Shown: in pieces, positions 1 through 14,100 of the stretch
How the letters are laid out: each line of letters begins with the position of its first letter
How positions within the stretch are numbered: the first letter of the stretch is position 1
Assembly (NCBI RefSeq): GCF_910592395.1
Contig: NC_088308.1
Coordinates: 18,369,501 to 18,433,500, forward strand
Direction of reading: 5' to 3'
Source: Lineus longissimus
Taxonomy: Eukaryota > Nemertea > Pilidiophora > Heteronemertea > Lineidae
DNA: 64,000 nucleotides
Made by a program: the position numbers and the translations under genes
Notes under the pieces: model-generated
What the model was told of the DNA's origin: nothing
What the model saw: only the letters and a program-made list of their open reading frames with translations
Databases searched by the model: none

Positions 1-3000
1 GAGCGTAGGCTGTTGTGAATGACACAGTTTACTCATAGAAGACTCATCCAAATCTATCCATCTTCACTCGGTTCTATCAAATTTGATCAGGGAGTGCCAG
101 CAATTTTTAAAACATCTGGATCATGAGAAGTTAGAAACTTGCTTAGTTTTTGAGGCAGCTGCTGCCAATCGAAATACTGTCTTTCAGCAAGCGTTTCTCC
201 TGCGATATGAAAATCAGCCAAGAAGTTATAAAACAGAAGAACAATAAACATAACTTACCCATGGAGATGTGTCTGAGAGTTTCTTTGGCATTGGAAAAGG
301 TAAACTGGTACTTACCTACAAAGAGAAAGAAGAGAAAAAATTATTTTTCATGAAAACGTGTCAAGGTTTTCAAAATGTTGGAGCCATTTATGTTGTAACA
401 GGATGACTTCAAAACATAGAAATAAGAAGGGTAGTAAGAGAAGATAACTTTCTAGACGTATGACTCCCCTCCAGGTCTTGGTACATGGGGTATATCATAT
501 GGTAAGGCAATTTATTTGGAATAGAAACTAATACATCACTGTTGGCATCTATGAAACAGTGCTCAGATGGAGCTGCACTTCTCGCACAGCTACAGAACCA
601 TGGCGAGGCACCAGGCTTTTTTGCCAACATTTTAGCACCACCCTTGCAGTGTTTGGTGATACAACCATGCAATACGGCCAGTCAGGTATCGGTTCCTTAA
701 ATTGTCATATAAAGGGATATACTGATGATGTAACAATCTCACATGGGTTTCTATAACTCAAGGCTACAGTTTGACAAATTTTCTATCAGCATCACCAAAG
801 CATAAACTCCATTAAAATGACTGATAACAAAATCACCGGGTAATAGCTAAATACAACGTAATTAGCAATTCTGATAAATGAGAATAATTTCATCGAAAGA
901 AATGATATTTTCCAATGATATTTCGTCCAGATCAATTATCTCACAAAGAATGGTTTGTTCTGATAGAGATAACTTATGGACATCAAAGAGATGGATTAGT
1001 TTTTCAATAACTACGAAACAAACCACACATAAATATGTTATCACAGACCGAATGATTAGCTGCCGTGAGATGGCTATATCGATGTACTTTTCAACATCAA
1101 ATGTATCATTTTGTTAATCCTTAATAAATTACAGGCAATGTCACAGGCAATTGAGGTAATGTCACAAGCGCTTGATCCTGATCAAAAGGAAGGTAGAAAC
1201 ACATTTAATGACCAAGGCTATCATGCTAATAATATTCATTTAGGGAAAGCCATGCCTAGTCTAAGGCAGTTGGCTCTAATGACTGGTGTTACAAAGTTCA
1301 CAGAAACAGGGAAACTTCAACAGCTCAATCAGTAGAGCAAAAGGGCAGGCAATCCAAAGTCCCAGGCAAGGCAATTTGCCAATATGAGGTAGATTAACTA
1401 ATGTTAGTAAGAAGCCCGCTATAACATTTAAAAGCTGAGATAGAACGACATCAACAGCACTGAGTAGCTAGTAGCCACATGGGAATACATCTAAAATTCA
1501 GAGAAAATGCTCTAAATGGACTGAAATCAAAAATAACCACTTTGTAATGTATCATATTTTTCAACAGTTTTACTTACATTTTACAGTTGATAATCCAAAA
1601 GGTTTCCCCTTTTGGGGTCCCCAGTGTTGTGGGTGCCACATCACAAACACACCCAACGAGTTACAGATTCTAACAGAGTTTCACTCCCCCTCGGCAATTA
1701 CCAGACAAGGCATTTGGGATACAACCTTAAGAATTAGAGATTTGGGGAAACATTCTCCCATTTTAGGTTATTGTTTAACTGCCGAGATCATGCTCAGAGA
1801 AGTAGCGCATTACGCTGTTTTGGCCTCGTGGAATCCGCTAAGCTATGCCAGTGTTTACCCCAACTGACGCAGCAGGGTGGCGATTCTTCCCAGGATGAAA
1901 TTAAACCAATACATTAAAAGCAGATTTGAGAGATTTTCTCCTTGAAAAGCTTCGATACAAAGCGAGATAAAGACGACATTTCTGGGTGAATGCACTCCTG
2001 GAAGGAGGAGTCTTCATATTGTCTCCCATTGTAGCGACAAGAAATCAAGTTCTGTCAGCTGCAGCCAGGTGGTTCTGGTAGTCTTTCATCCTCAGCGTTA
2101 TGTCGAAGAGTGGGGAAGTCGTGGTTTTCTGGCTATGTGATTTTCATATATTCAGACCCATCTTGCCTTAAAAGGGATACAGGCACAATCTTTTTTCTCA
2201 GTTATGTCGTTAGGGAAATGGGTCCATCCACAACTACCACAGAGGGGGCTTGGGACAAACAGTCCTGATGATACCCACGCCACAGCATGCTGCAAAACAG
2301 GGCTACTGAGGCCTTGCCTCACCATTGCACTCCCTCCCCTCCCCAGCGGCATGCCTTAAACTCACCCTATAGTCCCCAAAATTGACCACCAGGGAAAGGA
2401 AAATTTCAAAGAATTCACCAAAGAACAATAGAAAGTCTGTCAACGGCTTAAACACAGATGACTTCTACCACATCAACTTCACAACCATCCAAGTATATGC
2501 AATCAAGATATCTCATTTCAACGAGACTGGAACTTGATTTCAACATGGTCAAGACTTGATTTTTCAACTTTTATTGGCACTCATTTTATTGAGAATTAAA
2601 AACATTTAAAAGCAACACGCTGAAACTTTTCAAAATGTGCAGTAAATTTGGGGATGTAGACGGTCACAGATAATGAAAAGACACAGTTTGGTTGATTTTT
2701 TGACGATTCTGTTTTCATTAAAAGCGAGACAATGGAACCATTACACTCAGACGTAGATCCAAGACACTGTAAGATCATTCCAAGATTGTTCATTTCAGCT
2801 GTAGCTAGGAAGTGATCAAAATATGCAAATTACTCAAGTCAAGAAAGGCCGATATTCAAATCCAGTCACCCAAGAGGAAGATTGCAGAAAATTGCAATCT
2901 TCGGCAAAATCTTGCATCAAATTATTCATTGAAGAAATCGATGCCATGAGAAAACAACAATTTCAGTTGAAGCAGAATTGTCGATGTTTGGTCGAAGCGG

Positions 3001-6000
3001 CGATTCGCCCAAATTTCATATTTTTACTCAATGAATTTGTGCGAGAACATATAAAATAAATGTGCAATTTTAATAATTTGCCACTTGACAACACAGTGAT
3101 GAATTTTACGAATACAATCCAGTCCCTTCAATCACAGAGAGGTAATGAAAACAGAACTTGCGAAATTCAAACTGTTTTCTCTCAAAAGTGACAAAAGTGA
3201 ATTTGCCACTTCAAAACATCGGTGAACTTGCCAAGACCACGGCAAAAGGAGACATCTGAACACGGAATGCTATTTCCTTTTTTTATTTCCACGAGAAGAA
3301 ACCCGTGATTTGCATAGCGTTTCTTTAATCGCAGTTCAGCCTAATTAAATGATCGTTAAAGTCTTATGAAGTCTTTAATCAGGAACCAGGACCTCGTGTT
3401 CAGTCTCAACGGTTCCTCTTCCGTAACCAATTTTAGGAAAGTTCAAAGTTACGAAAAGGTCGCTAATTTGCATAGTCAAGTCTGTAATGGATGAAAACCT
3501 TCCATTACCTTGGTTACCATTCGAATGCACTCAAAATGGCCCAAGATCAAAGCGCTGGTTTCGAAATTCTGATTCTCCAAAATGACAAGATAAAAGATTG
3601 ATTATAATCAAGCTTAATCACCGGATGTAAATACTAAGGGTAAGGAAGCAGGTTTCCTGAAACATGCAGGGACAAATTCACGAAAGCGTTTCAGTGAAAA
3701 CAGTGATCAGGCAGAATCAGGGCCTACTCCCAGAACTTTCCATGACTCTATTCTCACCAAATCTGGGCCAAGGGGGAGAATGGCAAATGCCCCCCCCCCC
3801 CCCCAGATCATCTTGCAGAGCTAGACCTACAACAATTCTAGTGTATACCATATTGTGCCCACCATAACAAAAAAGAAAACTTCTTCCAGTACATTTGTCG
3901 AAGACTACAATTCTGATATTATCGGGCTTAAAAATCTGCTGATCCTCTTATAATGTAAACTCTCCACATTAAAACTGAAATCGTAATTTCATTAAAATAA
4001 AGATTTTACCAAATTCTAATCCAATATTGCAAGAAAACGACGTACATCCTTCCTAGAACCATTGGACAGGCCTTCAAATCCCTATCAGAAAGGATCATTG
4101 CTTCAATGCTGAAATCCCGTAATTACCTAAATACTGCGAAGAAAATTTCAGATTTTCATCAAGTTAGCATTGAAAAAGAAAAAGCCGGTGACTTCTTGTA
4201 GAAGTACAGACCTCATCAAGGAGATCACTGCTCGTACCGCACTAAGACATGACTATCCCCGGTAAGAACAATAGACCTCATTTCCTGAACTATTGTATCG
4301 CATTACAACGCCAGAGGAAGAGGAAGAGGAGTAAAACGCTGTCACTAATCTGGAAATGTACTTGCAACGATATTTAAATTAAATTTAACGCATTTGTAGC
4401 GACAGCTATCAGTTGGTAATTCCCCTGGTTGTTTCCATCAAAAGGCATGCACTCCACAACACTGGAGAGAGTTGCACAGAACAGAACAGACAACACTTCC
4501 ATTTTTGTCCCCAAAAGAGCACACCTTGCAAATTCCATGCATCCTCACGCATCTAGAACTCAAACTCGTGGCTTATACAATTATGAAATGATGCCAATTC
4601 AATTAAAATGATAAAATCTGCTTTATTCGTCTAATTAAATTAGCTGGAGTCTTGCAGGATGCATCACGCTTATTGTGAAGCTAGTTTGAGAAGCTGGGAA
4701 AAGAAAGGCATGACAGTTATTGCCTGCACGCGTTCAGTTCACTCGACATGGGAATGGCCAGCTTCTTCCAGCTACTCCATCATCAAGCGCCAACAAGAGA
4801 AGACCAACAGCAGTATTTGGTAACTCAAGTTACCTGGTTAGACTGTCGATGGGGAGAGGAGAAACACAAAATCAGGCCTCAAAGCTGTGCTTTTAGGATG
4901 TGGTGATTTCAAGGCGTTCTGGCCCCTGTTTCCATGACAACAGAATACTAGTACCTCAGTTGGGAGGTCGTTGACTTGGCATGCGGAAGTCAAGCAATCG
5001 ACAAACTCATGGTCCTGTCATATTCCAGGAAAGATAGCGTCAGAAAGATATTGGCATCCAGCACTTTAGGCCAGCCTCCGATTCTTGGGGCATAGTCCGT
5101 AACACATCTCTGAAATTAAATCGGACGTGCCTGCAAGGCTACGGGTTTGAGAGTACTTGCAACTAGAGGTGCTTCGCCTGTTCGGGTTGAAATATGTCGA
5201 GCATAAATACTTAAGAAAGGTGTTGGAAGATCTGAGGAACTGCTCCCCTCTTGATCACTGATTACATCCAGTAATCACACTCCAAGATGTCGCATGTTCA
5301 TTTCCGTTTCATTCAGGGGTGAATTTTGTAATTAACGGCATCTAATTATGAGTTCTTGCGAAAGAAGCACATCCCAATTATTTCTGAGATATGTGTGGAT
5401 TCATCAACTTGTCGGTGGAGAAATAAAAAATATCTTTGACATCATTATGCACATATCAGTTGGTGTGGTTTCTGCTGCTTTCAGTGTGAGACTTATCAGC
5501 CACTTTATTTGTAAACTGCGACTGATTATGCCAGTCTGGTTTCTGAGATAGACTTTTATTATTGATATTTCTCTGCCTCCCAACTTTCCTGTGGCTCCTG
5601 GTCAATTTCTCTCTTAGACTGGCCGCGCTCCCAATACTTCTCTGTTTCCCCAGCTTCTCTATGTCTCCCATGCATTTCTCAGTGAATATCCCAATTCCTC
5701 TCTGGCTAAAGAACATTAACACATTGACATGACATCTCGCCCCATATATGTGGAACTCTCAAGAGGCCATCATTCTGCTCACGCCATACAACAAACGACA
5801 TGTGACTCACATGCTGGGTAACCTTGCATGCAAACATCAAACGCAACCAACGAATACGGATTAAAAATTTAATACATGTTTTGCCAGAGTTAACCTTTCC
5901 TAGTTGGCCTTGTTAGCCTTGCAGGTTCCACTCTAGGGTGATGAGGGGGAGGTGGTTTGGTTGGTTTTTCCTTTCATCTTTATCAAGTTTCTTATGGTTC

Positions 6001-7762
6001 CCGTCATGTTTATGACACATTTCATGGTAACCCTCAGCCCATGCCAAGTAGGCCAACACCAGCTGAAGGAGACACTGGTTAGAACATGGACATGAGGGTT
6101 TTAGTGGCATAACTCTCTTTAGTGTCAATTGTAGGCCTTGATATGTTTGAGTGATTTTGTAGCCAACACCTGAACAAGATGTTATGTGACTTCACCACGC
6201 CAACTAATTCACTGCTCTGTGGTAACTTAATTGCGACTCCCTTCAAAACCCAATCCATCCCTGTCTGATACTTCCTGCCAAAAAACGTCACCGTTAGTCT
6301 AAATATCGATGCCATGCAAAACTGCTTGCAAAAATCTCCTGTACATGTCTGCCCGCCCAAGCAGAAAAAATATCGATGTCATATATTTGCAAATTTGTGT
6401 TCATGGTTGAGATATTTGTCATAAGATAACAGATGAGGATGGGGAAGATGGATGGGAAGAAAGATGATGCATGGATTAGTCCAGGCTTCAGATTCAAATC
6501 AATCTTCGAAGGCATTCTTCATTTTTTGAACAGTCAATGTCAGCGCTGAGATATTTTCGCGATTTTAATTCGACAACTCAACCAAAATGATGCAACGTGT
6601 AGCTTCATATTTGAAAGGGGCTAAGCTTACCACGGCCGCAAAGAGGTGGATCATTCAGCCAACTCAACCAAAACCACTCTGGGCTGCAAATTCAACTCGA
6701 TTTTCTTCAACCAAACCACACACTATTGCGGTGGACAAGCAGCTGGTTTTGCATAGAATATCATTCATAATCTTCTTCTGGTAATTTCTTTTTCAAAAGT
6801 GGAAAGTAAATGAACACAAATATCAGGAGTGACAAATTGTGTATCGCCTCTAATCATTGGAAGGACAATATTTTTTGGAGGTCATCTCATATTTCATACA
6901 GTAACCCTCGAAGCGTATTTGCCAAAAACGGGCCTTTTAATTATTTCAGCAACTTCGAAAAGGGGCCTCCTGATCCCAACCTTAATCCACTAAAATGTCA
7001 TTCATATTTGTTATTCTTTCGATTCGTAACCTTGCCAAATAAAGGCAACTTGAGTTGGCCTTTTAGGGTAATATTATCTTCTCATGTTTCAGAACTTTCT
7101 GCCGCAAACCTTTCAGAAACTACATAGACTTGTACCGACTTTCAGCAGATGTTGCCAATGTTGTTGTCAGCGTATACAAAATCTTCAAATGCGACCCGGT
7201 TTGAAATTCAACCCGAAAGTTAAACCCATTTGACTCAGTCACTTTCGGCACTCTGTTACATGTTGTGAAACCTGAGACATGTAAGTGATCCATTGATGTA
7301 GCGGTCTCAGTGTCTGATCAAAGCCCAGCCCCACCCCTCCCAGGCTGTGCCTTCCCCCAGAATTCACAACCTACACACCCCAACATCAGCAGCAGCAGAC
7401 CTATTCGGAATCTCCATCATCATTTATTTACAAGAATTAAGCGTCTTCTCTGATCTCGCCTCTGATGTCCTCCATTCAATCATAAACAATTAATTGGACG
7501 CTTTTTCATCGGAGGAAAGGTCACGAACAGCCATCTTGTCCACGACCTCCATTCTCCTTTCCCGTGTCAGACACAGAGCTAGTCTCGCCACCAGAATGTG
7601 CCTGGCAACGATAACAACCGCGTGAATACGACAAATAAGTTCGGGAAATTACTTTCATATCAAACACAAGATTAAAACATGTATCTAACAAATTGGCTTC
7701 AGTACGTGAATACATTCTGAATTGGACCTGATAATGATTTCTTCCCTTCTGTATGTTCCCTA
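1..7762. other. Anonymous AT-rich DNA
   Basis: The longest open frames are about 105 codons (1547-1867 and 6810-7127, plus strand) and match no family I know. A pyrimidine-rich stretch lies at 5565-5705. Otherwise nothing assignable; it could be intergenic or intronic. Confidence 0.7.
3790..3804 (+). repeat. Poly-C tract (15 C)
   Basis: A run of 15 cytosines. Likely length-variable and prone to sequencing error. Confidence 0.95.
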
Positions 7763-7894
7763 TATCTTTACTTGGAATTTTCCTGTACTTATCTATTGAA
7801 ATTTCACAGTTTCAATGTGACATTTCTGTATCTTTACTAGGAAACTTCTTGTACCAATCTATTGATATCTCACAATTTTAATAGAAAGTTCATC
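7763..7894 (+). repeat. 66-bp diverged tandem duplication
   Basis: TATCTTTACTTGGAA at 7763 and TATCTTTACTAGGAA at 7829 begin two related AT-rich units. Both continue with TCTATTGA and a CACARTTTYAAT end. Confidence 0.75.
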
Positions 7895-8150
7895 CCAGTT
7901 TGCCTCACAAATTTCAGATTTGTTCAGGATTTGTTGGCTACAGTAAAATTTATTAATTTGTGCCAGATAATATTGTGTAATTGTCATAGTCAATCAATAT
8001 TGGTGAGTTTGTGGTAATATTTTTCTGAGTTAATCAACAAAAGATATTCCCTTAATACTGGCTTAATGTTGACTAAATCAGGTGAAAATTTCGGACTGGG
8101 CATCTTGACACAAAAATCTTTAAGATCAGCACCTTTCAGTTATACACACT

Positions 8151-8292
8151 TTCTCACAGAAGGCCTACCGTAAAAGGCAGGAATTTGGACTTATTGGGGT
8201 AAGATACTTTTTCCTTTAAATTTCTCACAGAAGGCCTACCTGTAAAATGCAGGAATTTGGACCTATTGGGGTAAGATACTTTTTCCCTTTCA
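8151..8292 (+). repeat. 71-bp tandem duplication
   Basis: TTCTCACAGAAGGCCTACC begins at 8151 and again at 8222. The two 71-bp units differ at only a few positions and both end in the TAAGATACTTTTTCC region. This is a recent local duplication. Confidence 0.9.
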
Positions 8293-8842
8293 ATTTAAAT
8301 TCTGGACATATTCAGGTGCCAAGTAGCTTAGCCTTGGTCGGGGCAGCTCTTCTGTATCCTAGCCATGTCCAGCTAATTTCAATGTAAAATGTCTCCCGCA
8401 TGGATATGGATGAGTCTCTGTCTTTTATGTATATCCGTCGGGCAACTTCAAATCAGTCATGGCCACTCTCGTCCAAATACAGAACAGCACTAAAATTTCA
8501 AGTATCTGGTGTTTTTTGTACTAAATATTCTTTTCCTATGAACTCATGTAACATGTAACAATTCGAACATAGATTATCTTTTCATGGTCATGTATTTTTG
8601 CGATTATCTGTAATTGCGAAAATAAAAGGCAAGGAAACCTTTCTGGGGTTACGGTATATGAACATCACAAAGCCCTGGCAAGGGTCTATTACCTCCCAAG
8701 GGTGGACTCCTAACAGTGACATTGAAAGACAGGAATAACATCACAACACCCACAAGATCCCCGGCCAAACCTTTTACGGATTCACCCCTCGGACATTGGT
8801 CACCGTAATCTAATCATGTGACATATGGTCATGTGACTTATT

Positions 8843-8874
8843 CCCAGAGGATTAGTAGCGCCAGGTCCTCTGGG
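8843..8874. repeat. Short hairpin CCCAGAGGA / TCCTCTGGG
   Basis: Nine-base perfect arms at 8843-8851 and 8866-8874 with a 14-base loop. Too short for a microRNA precursor. Two CATGTGAC words lie just upstream. Confidence 0.5.
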
Positions 8875-11085
8875 CGAGGTAAACATATGCCGGTCAGTAT
8901 TGATCAATTAGAAAATCTCAAGAGGACAGATTAGCGGAGTAATTTGTCAAACAATTAATTTTAAGGCCATCTGCAGAGCCATTCACTTCTCACAGAATGA
9001 GAATTAATTTGAGATATTTCAGAAAGTGAATTCAGAGTCAGACTATCTGACTGGTGAAGCAGTTGAAACCAATTTTTAAAGTCAACATCAGCACTTAACA
9101 TGTTTAACACCACGGAGGTCACTGGATGTTGAAGCTGGGCAGAAGACTATACTCTCTAACTCGTTAGAGATGGCGATTCCTGAATGTGAGACCAAATATT
9201 TATAATCTTTCACAAATTGATTTCTTTCACATAATCAAATAGAGTTCTCCAGTTCATTCCCCATTTATGTACAACCTCTTTCCTTAATCCTATGGCGAAA
9301 ATAGGCCTATTGCTTTTAATCAAGTAACTGGGAAGTTGAGGCCTGATTCAAGTTTAAAACATATGGTTTCTCCATGATACAGCTGCCGCAACGAAATCAC
9401 ATCCAAATGGCACCAGCAGTTCTCTCTTCTTTTGTATCCCTAGTACAGACTATAACGTTATCCACACTTCCATACCATAAGTCAAAAAAGTCCTCATAAT
9501 TTATTAATTGCCAAAAAATGAATGAAAATCAAAACCAACATAACACATGCAACATGTATCATGAGCAATAAAGGGAAACTTTTTGCCCACAAATTGCTAC
9601 AAGTCAAATGCATGATCTACACAATACACAGTGACCGCAACGATAATTCAGTGCCGTTTCAACACCTCCTGTTTGTTAGGCTGACAGCTAGATGAAGACA
9701 TATTTGATATTAATTGGCCCCTAATTCACAATTTAGCCCACTAAATGAAGTGGCTGTCCTCCTTTTTGTCCGATGCTCTTTTGTGACAGCCTCATCACCA
9801 TTTGTCACTGTCAAACCGTTACAATGGTTAGTTCCGCTCTTTAACGAGAGGTGTCACTGGAGGTAAGCAGGTACGTTTGTGTACTATGTTTTGTGACGAA
9901 GTTCGTCTTCGGCTGAAAATGTCTGTAGCTGAATAAGTCTTGGATGTAGGCCCATATTTTGTATCAAGATAGTCCTTAGCAACTTATGTAATGTAAATGC
10001 TATAAAAAAATTGTAGTTATGATGGACTTGATATCATCCGATGCACCAAACCCAGCCATGAAATCACCGTCTACAGTACCTGTGAATCCTTTTTTTGTAT
10101 TTTGGCAGTTTAATTATCCACACAAACCAAATACTAACGAATGATAAGCATCTCAATGTCTGAGTTAAACTGATAAGTTTACACTAACCCCGAGGACAAT
10201 AATGTCCATCATCTCAGAGATCAGCATCTGAAATCCGGCATTCATCGATGATGACGGATGCACCACAAACTGTCCAGTAATCCTGTTATTGTATAAATTG
10301 ATGATTACTGTCAACTTAGTAATCATGGTTTTACTGGCTAAGATGATTAAGACAGCTAACAGCCAAGCGCCGCAAATCTTCGAGTAATATCTCTATCAGC
10401 TAGTCGCCATAGCCTAGTTGCTAGAAATATAGCGGGAATTCATAATTAGGGCAAATTTCAAAGATAATTAGAATGAAATCCAAATTACGGAAAATTAATC
10501 AATTGATAGAGAGCTGATAAGGCTGGGGTGATATTGAAAATATTTACAGAAGTCTTCTTACCACTTCCCCATCGCTCACTACAATTTTAACTTGATTGGA
10601 AAAGAACTATTGATGACGCACAGGACGAACTTGCAAGAACCACAGGTTTGGAAAACAAACAAAAAACATGGACATTTAGTGGCCTACACTTCCAGGTCCT
10701 ATCCACCATGCCTGTGGGGCTCCTAACAGCATGACGAGCATACAATCTCTGAGAAAGTGAAGTAGGCAAGAATGCAAAGAGTGAGTCAAGTTTGAATAAA
10801 TACTTGAGAAGGACTTGAAACTGTCCATCAAATGCTCAACAGGATGGCCATCAATTAGGCATATCTGAGTATAGATGGGAAGCTAGAATGGCATGGAGGC
10901 CTCACAGGGGCAATAGAACTAAGGAAAACATTGGGCAAACATATCAAAGAGGTTTGGCTTGTGAAATGGCCCCATTTGATTACTTTCTTAAAGGCCATAC
11001 ACCAGTGGACACCCTGTGGACTTTCAAATGAAGTCCTTGAGGTTTTTATGCTGAACCAAGGTGTCAGATAGAGGAGTTGCAATAT

Positions 11086-11108
11086 CCCCCCCCCCCCCCC
11101 CCCCCCCC
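11086..11108 (+). repeat. Poly-C tract (23 C)
   Basis: A run of 23 cytosines, the longest homopolymer in the window. Its true length is uncertain. Confidence 0.95.
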
Positions 11109-14100
11109 GTTATAATTTAGATGTCTGGTCATAACGAGCGGGGAAATGTTCGCACAATGGGCATCTGAACTTCTAAATGGTCCTTGTGGATGGATCAGTA
11201 TGCGAACAACTACAAAACAACTCCCAGCCTGTTGACATTATGAACAAGAACATTTTTATATCAAATATATGCAATTAATAATTCAAGATGAATTCCTGCA
11301 AATACCATGTAGACAAATGAAGTTCGAGAATGAAACTCCTTCAGAAGGGAGTGGCTGTTAGTTTTGAAGGAGTGATCTAGTCACCAAACCCTTGTCGTCA
11401 ATGCTTGGATCACTCGGTCGAGTACGGGAGCCGCTTGAAGTCAAGCGGACATCCCTCAGCATCAATGGAAGACAAACAGACAACACCGGCAACTCGTCTG
11501 GTTGAAGTGCCCATCGAACATGGCTGAGAGTTTGTCAGTTCTGAAATGGCTTGCTGGATGGAATGCGTTCGAAGGGGACTATTTCCCCTCTCCACAAGGT
11601 CGTGTCATGGCCAAAATCCCATTCATATCCTTGTAGCTTGCCGTCTTTCAAAAAGCAAGTGTGGAGATGTCATCTAGCATATATTGCTCCAAGAAAATAC
11701 CATTCATTTGATACTTTGTCACCAAAAACACTGCCAAAGTGTGTCTTTGTGTTTGAGTAGGTTACATAAGCCAATGCATCACACAGTGCATCAACCATGT
11801 TTTATAGGTAAGGGAGCCAACGGCCCTTTGTCTCAGGTGCAATTTGAATTCAAACATTGAAAGAAGACACAGCCAAAGTGTTCTGTTTTATCACTGGAAA
11901 GCTGGGGAGGAAGTGATTAATGAGAGCATTTTCTACAGAATATGCACCTGTGACATTCGATGTTGATGCACCCTGGTGTCAAATTTAAGCAAACTCCATG
12001 TGTTTTGAAACTTTGCAATGGGCCATTTCAAAATACACTTGCACAAAAGGAATTCAACCAGTTCGATTTGGGGGAGGGACTGTCAAGAAGCACTCATTTT
12101 AGTCTACTTTCAATATGATTCGGTAAATCTCTTCAAGGGGAGAGAGTACAGTAAGAAACCATGCGGCTTTAATTTTTTGCCTTCTGTTTTTTGAGATGCA
12201 ACAAAGCTGTAGATATTTCAGTTAACGTTTTAGAACAACGATAACATATCAGAGGAACAAGCTTGTGACAAGCTTGACAATTGAGAGGAAAGTTCCCCAA
12301 CTCAATTATCATCCACTGCTGCCACCTACAGGTAAAAAGAGACATCGATGCACTTTATTTCGAGCAGGAAGGGAACAGATAAGAAAACAGACTTTGCATT
12401 TGATAAACTAGAACTTTTTGTTCGATACAATATCAATATTTTTGACAAGTAAATGTAGGCTGTTGGTAATAAGGCCTTATTTGTTTTACAGGTCTTGTGT
12501 CTATCATCATTCCACACAAATAAAGAGGTGGACAAACTGACCATACCCAGGGCTTTTCAATATCGGACTAAGGTATCTTCAGGCACTAGACTATGAAAAT
12601 ACTATGCAAATATTAGCAAGGCAACAACTTCAATTTAGAAGTGTGGTAAACACATCAAAAATTGTTTGCCTATTCATATCAGTATGGACAGTTTCTTTTC
12701 GTACAGTGAAAATTTCCAGACACTTGACATAATACCATCAGTGTCACCGATAAATTTCTGCCAAAAGCCAGATGTCCTGTTTCTCTAATAGCAGCCGCTT
12801 CTCTCTGTCTAGTATTTATCAATGAGTATTTTTTGGAGCCAAAATAAGCTTGGCATCAAATAAAATATCAACAATGAATAAAATCAATTGGTGCTTGCTT
12901 GGATTAAAAGCAACATTATGTGGTTTTTAGTGTTTGACCTGATAAACTCACCAGGGGTCTTTTTTAAACAGTTGATTTAAAAAAGCCACGCGCCTACACA
13001 AAATCTACTAACATGTATAGATTTCATCCAAAAGATAGTATCCAAAATAGCCATTTATAGTGATACCATTGATAAAATCAGACAGGATGCAGGACAAAGA
13101 AAAACTGAACAGGTGATGTTCCCTTTCATACAAAAGATGACAAAAAATGTGAAAACATAAGATTTTCACCCAGTTATTTTAGTAAAAGGAATGAAAGACA
13201 ACTCGATGAAAAGCCGCGCCCAAAAAAATCTTGTAAGAACGAGATTAAGTCGGGCATCTTAGATTGAATTAGTTCATTTCAGGAGCGATTAATTAGGGGG
13301 CGATCATTGAGAGGCCGTCATATTGTTGTCTAATAAAACAGAGAAATTCTATAGGAAAATGTTGGCGTATTGTACGGGACGCACGGCGCGCCCGTGATTA
13401 TAGAACGAAGCATGCGCCATGAACCAGAGCTGTCACTTATAATCAACGTTCAGAATTTGGGGCTGCATGTTGACCTTAGGTTTTTGCTATGAGATTTAGG
13501 CCAATGGAAAATGATTTTGTGGTTCTTGTTCTCCGCTTTTAGGAAAGACCAACACCTTCCATCTTTCATCATCAGTAAAAAGTCATTTGGATAAAAAATA
13601 TAAACCAGCTCAGTAACTAATTTGTACAATTTTTTCATCAATTAACACTTGTCTTGTTAGAATTGACTGTGAAATTCTCGAGAGCATAGGATGAACGTTT
13701 GTCTGTTCAAAAGCTTTGAAATTGGCACTTAGTGAAAAATCTCATAAACGTTAAATAGGTACACTTTTCAGGGCAATGCAGGTTCAAAACTAAGTGCGGG
13801 TGCTGATGTGAATCGCAAAATAAGTTTCATCGGCCTTAGGTTTTCACTATCAGATTTATCTCTCATGGCTGGAGTGATTGACAGACTGGATGTGATAGGG
13901 GGCTGGTGAACGGCCATCATGCCAAGCCATATGTCACAGCCTGGGCTAATGGATGGGGTCCAACACGGGCAAATACATCATGTATATTAGTAAGCTTATT
14001 TCATGTCCTATAAAGCAGTAAATTTTTCTGTTTTTAAGGGTTAGATGACTAAATTTCCCTATCAAAATCATTCTATCAAAATTAACAACAAATGGGGCAA

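Noticed and set aside
12259-12275. Perfect AAGCTTGT palindrome
   Set aside because: A single 17-bp palindrome without partner sites in a 64 kb AT-rich window is compatible with chance.
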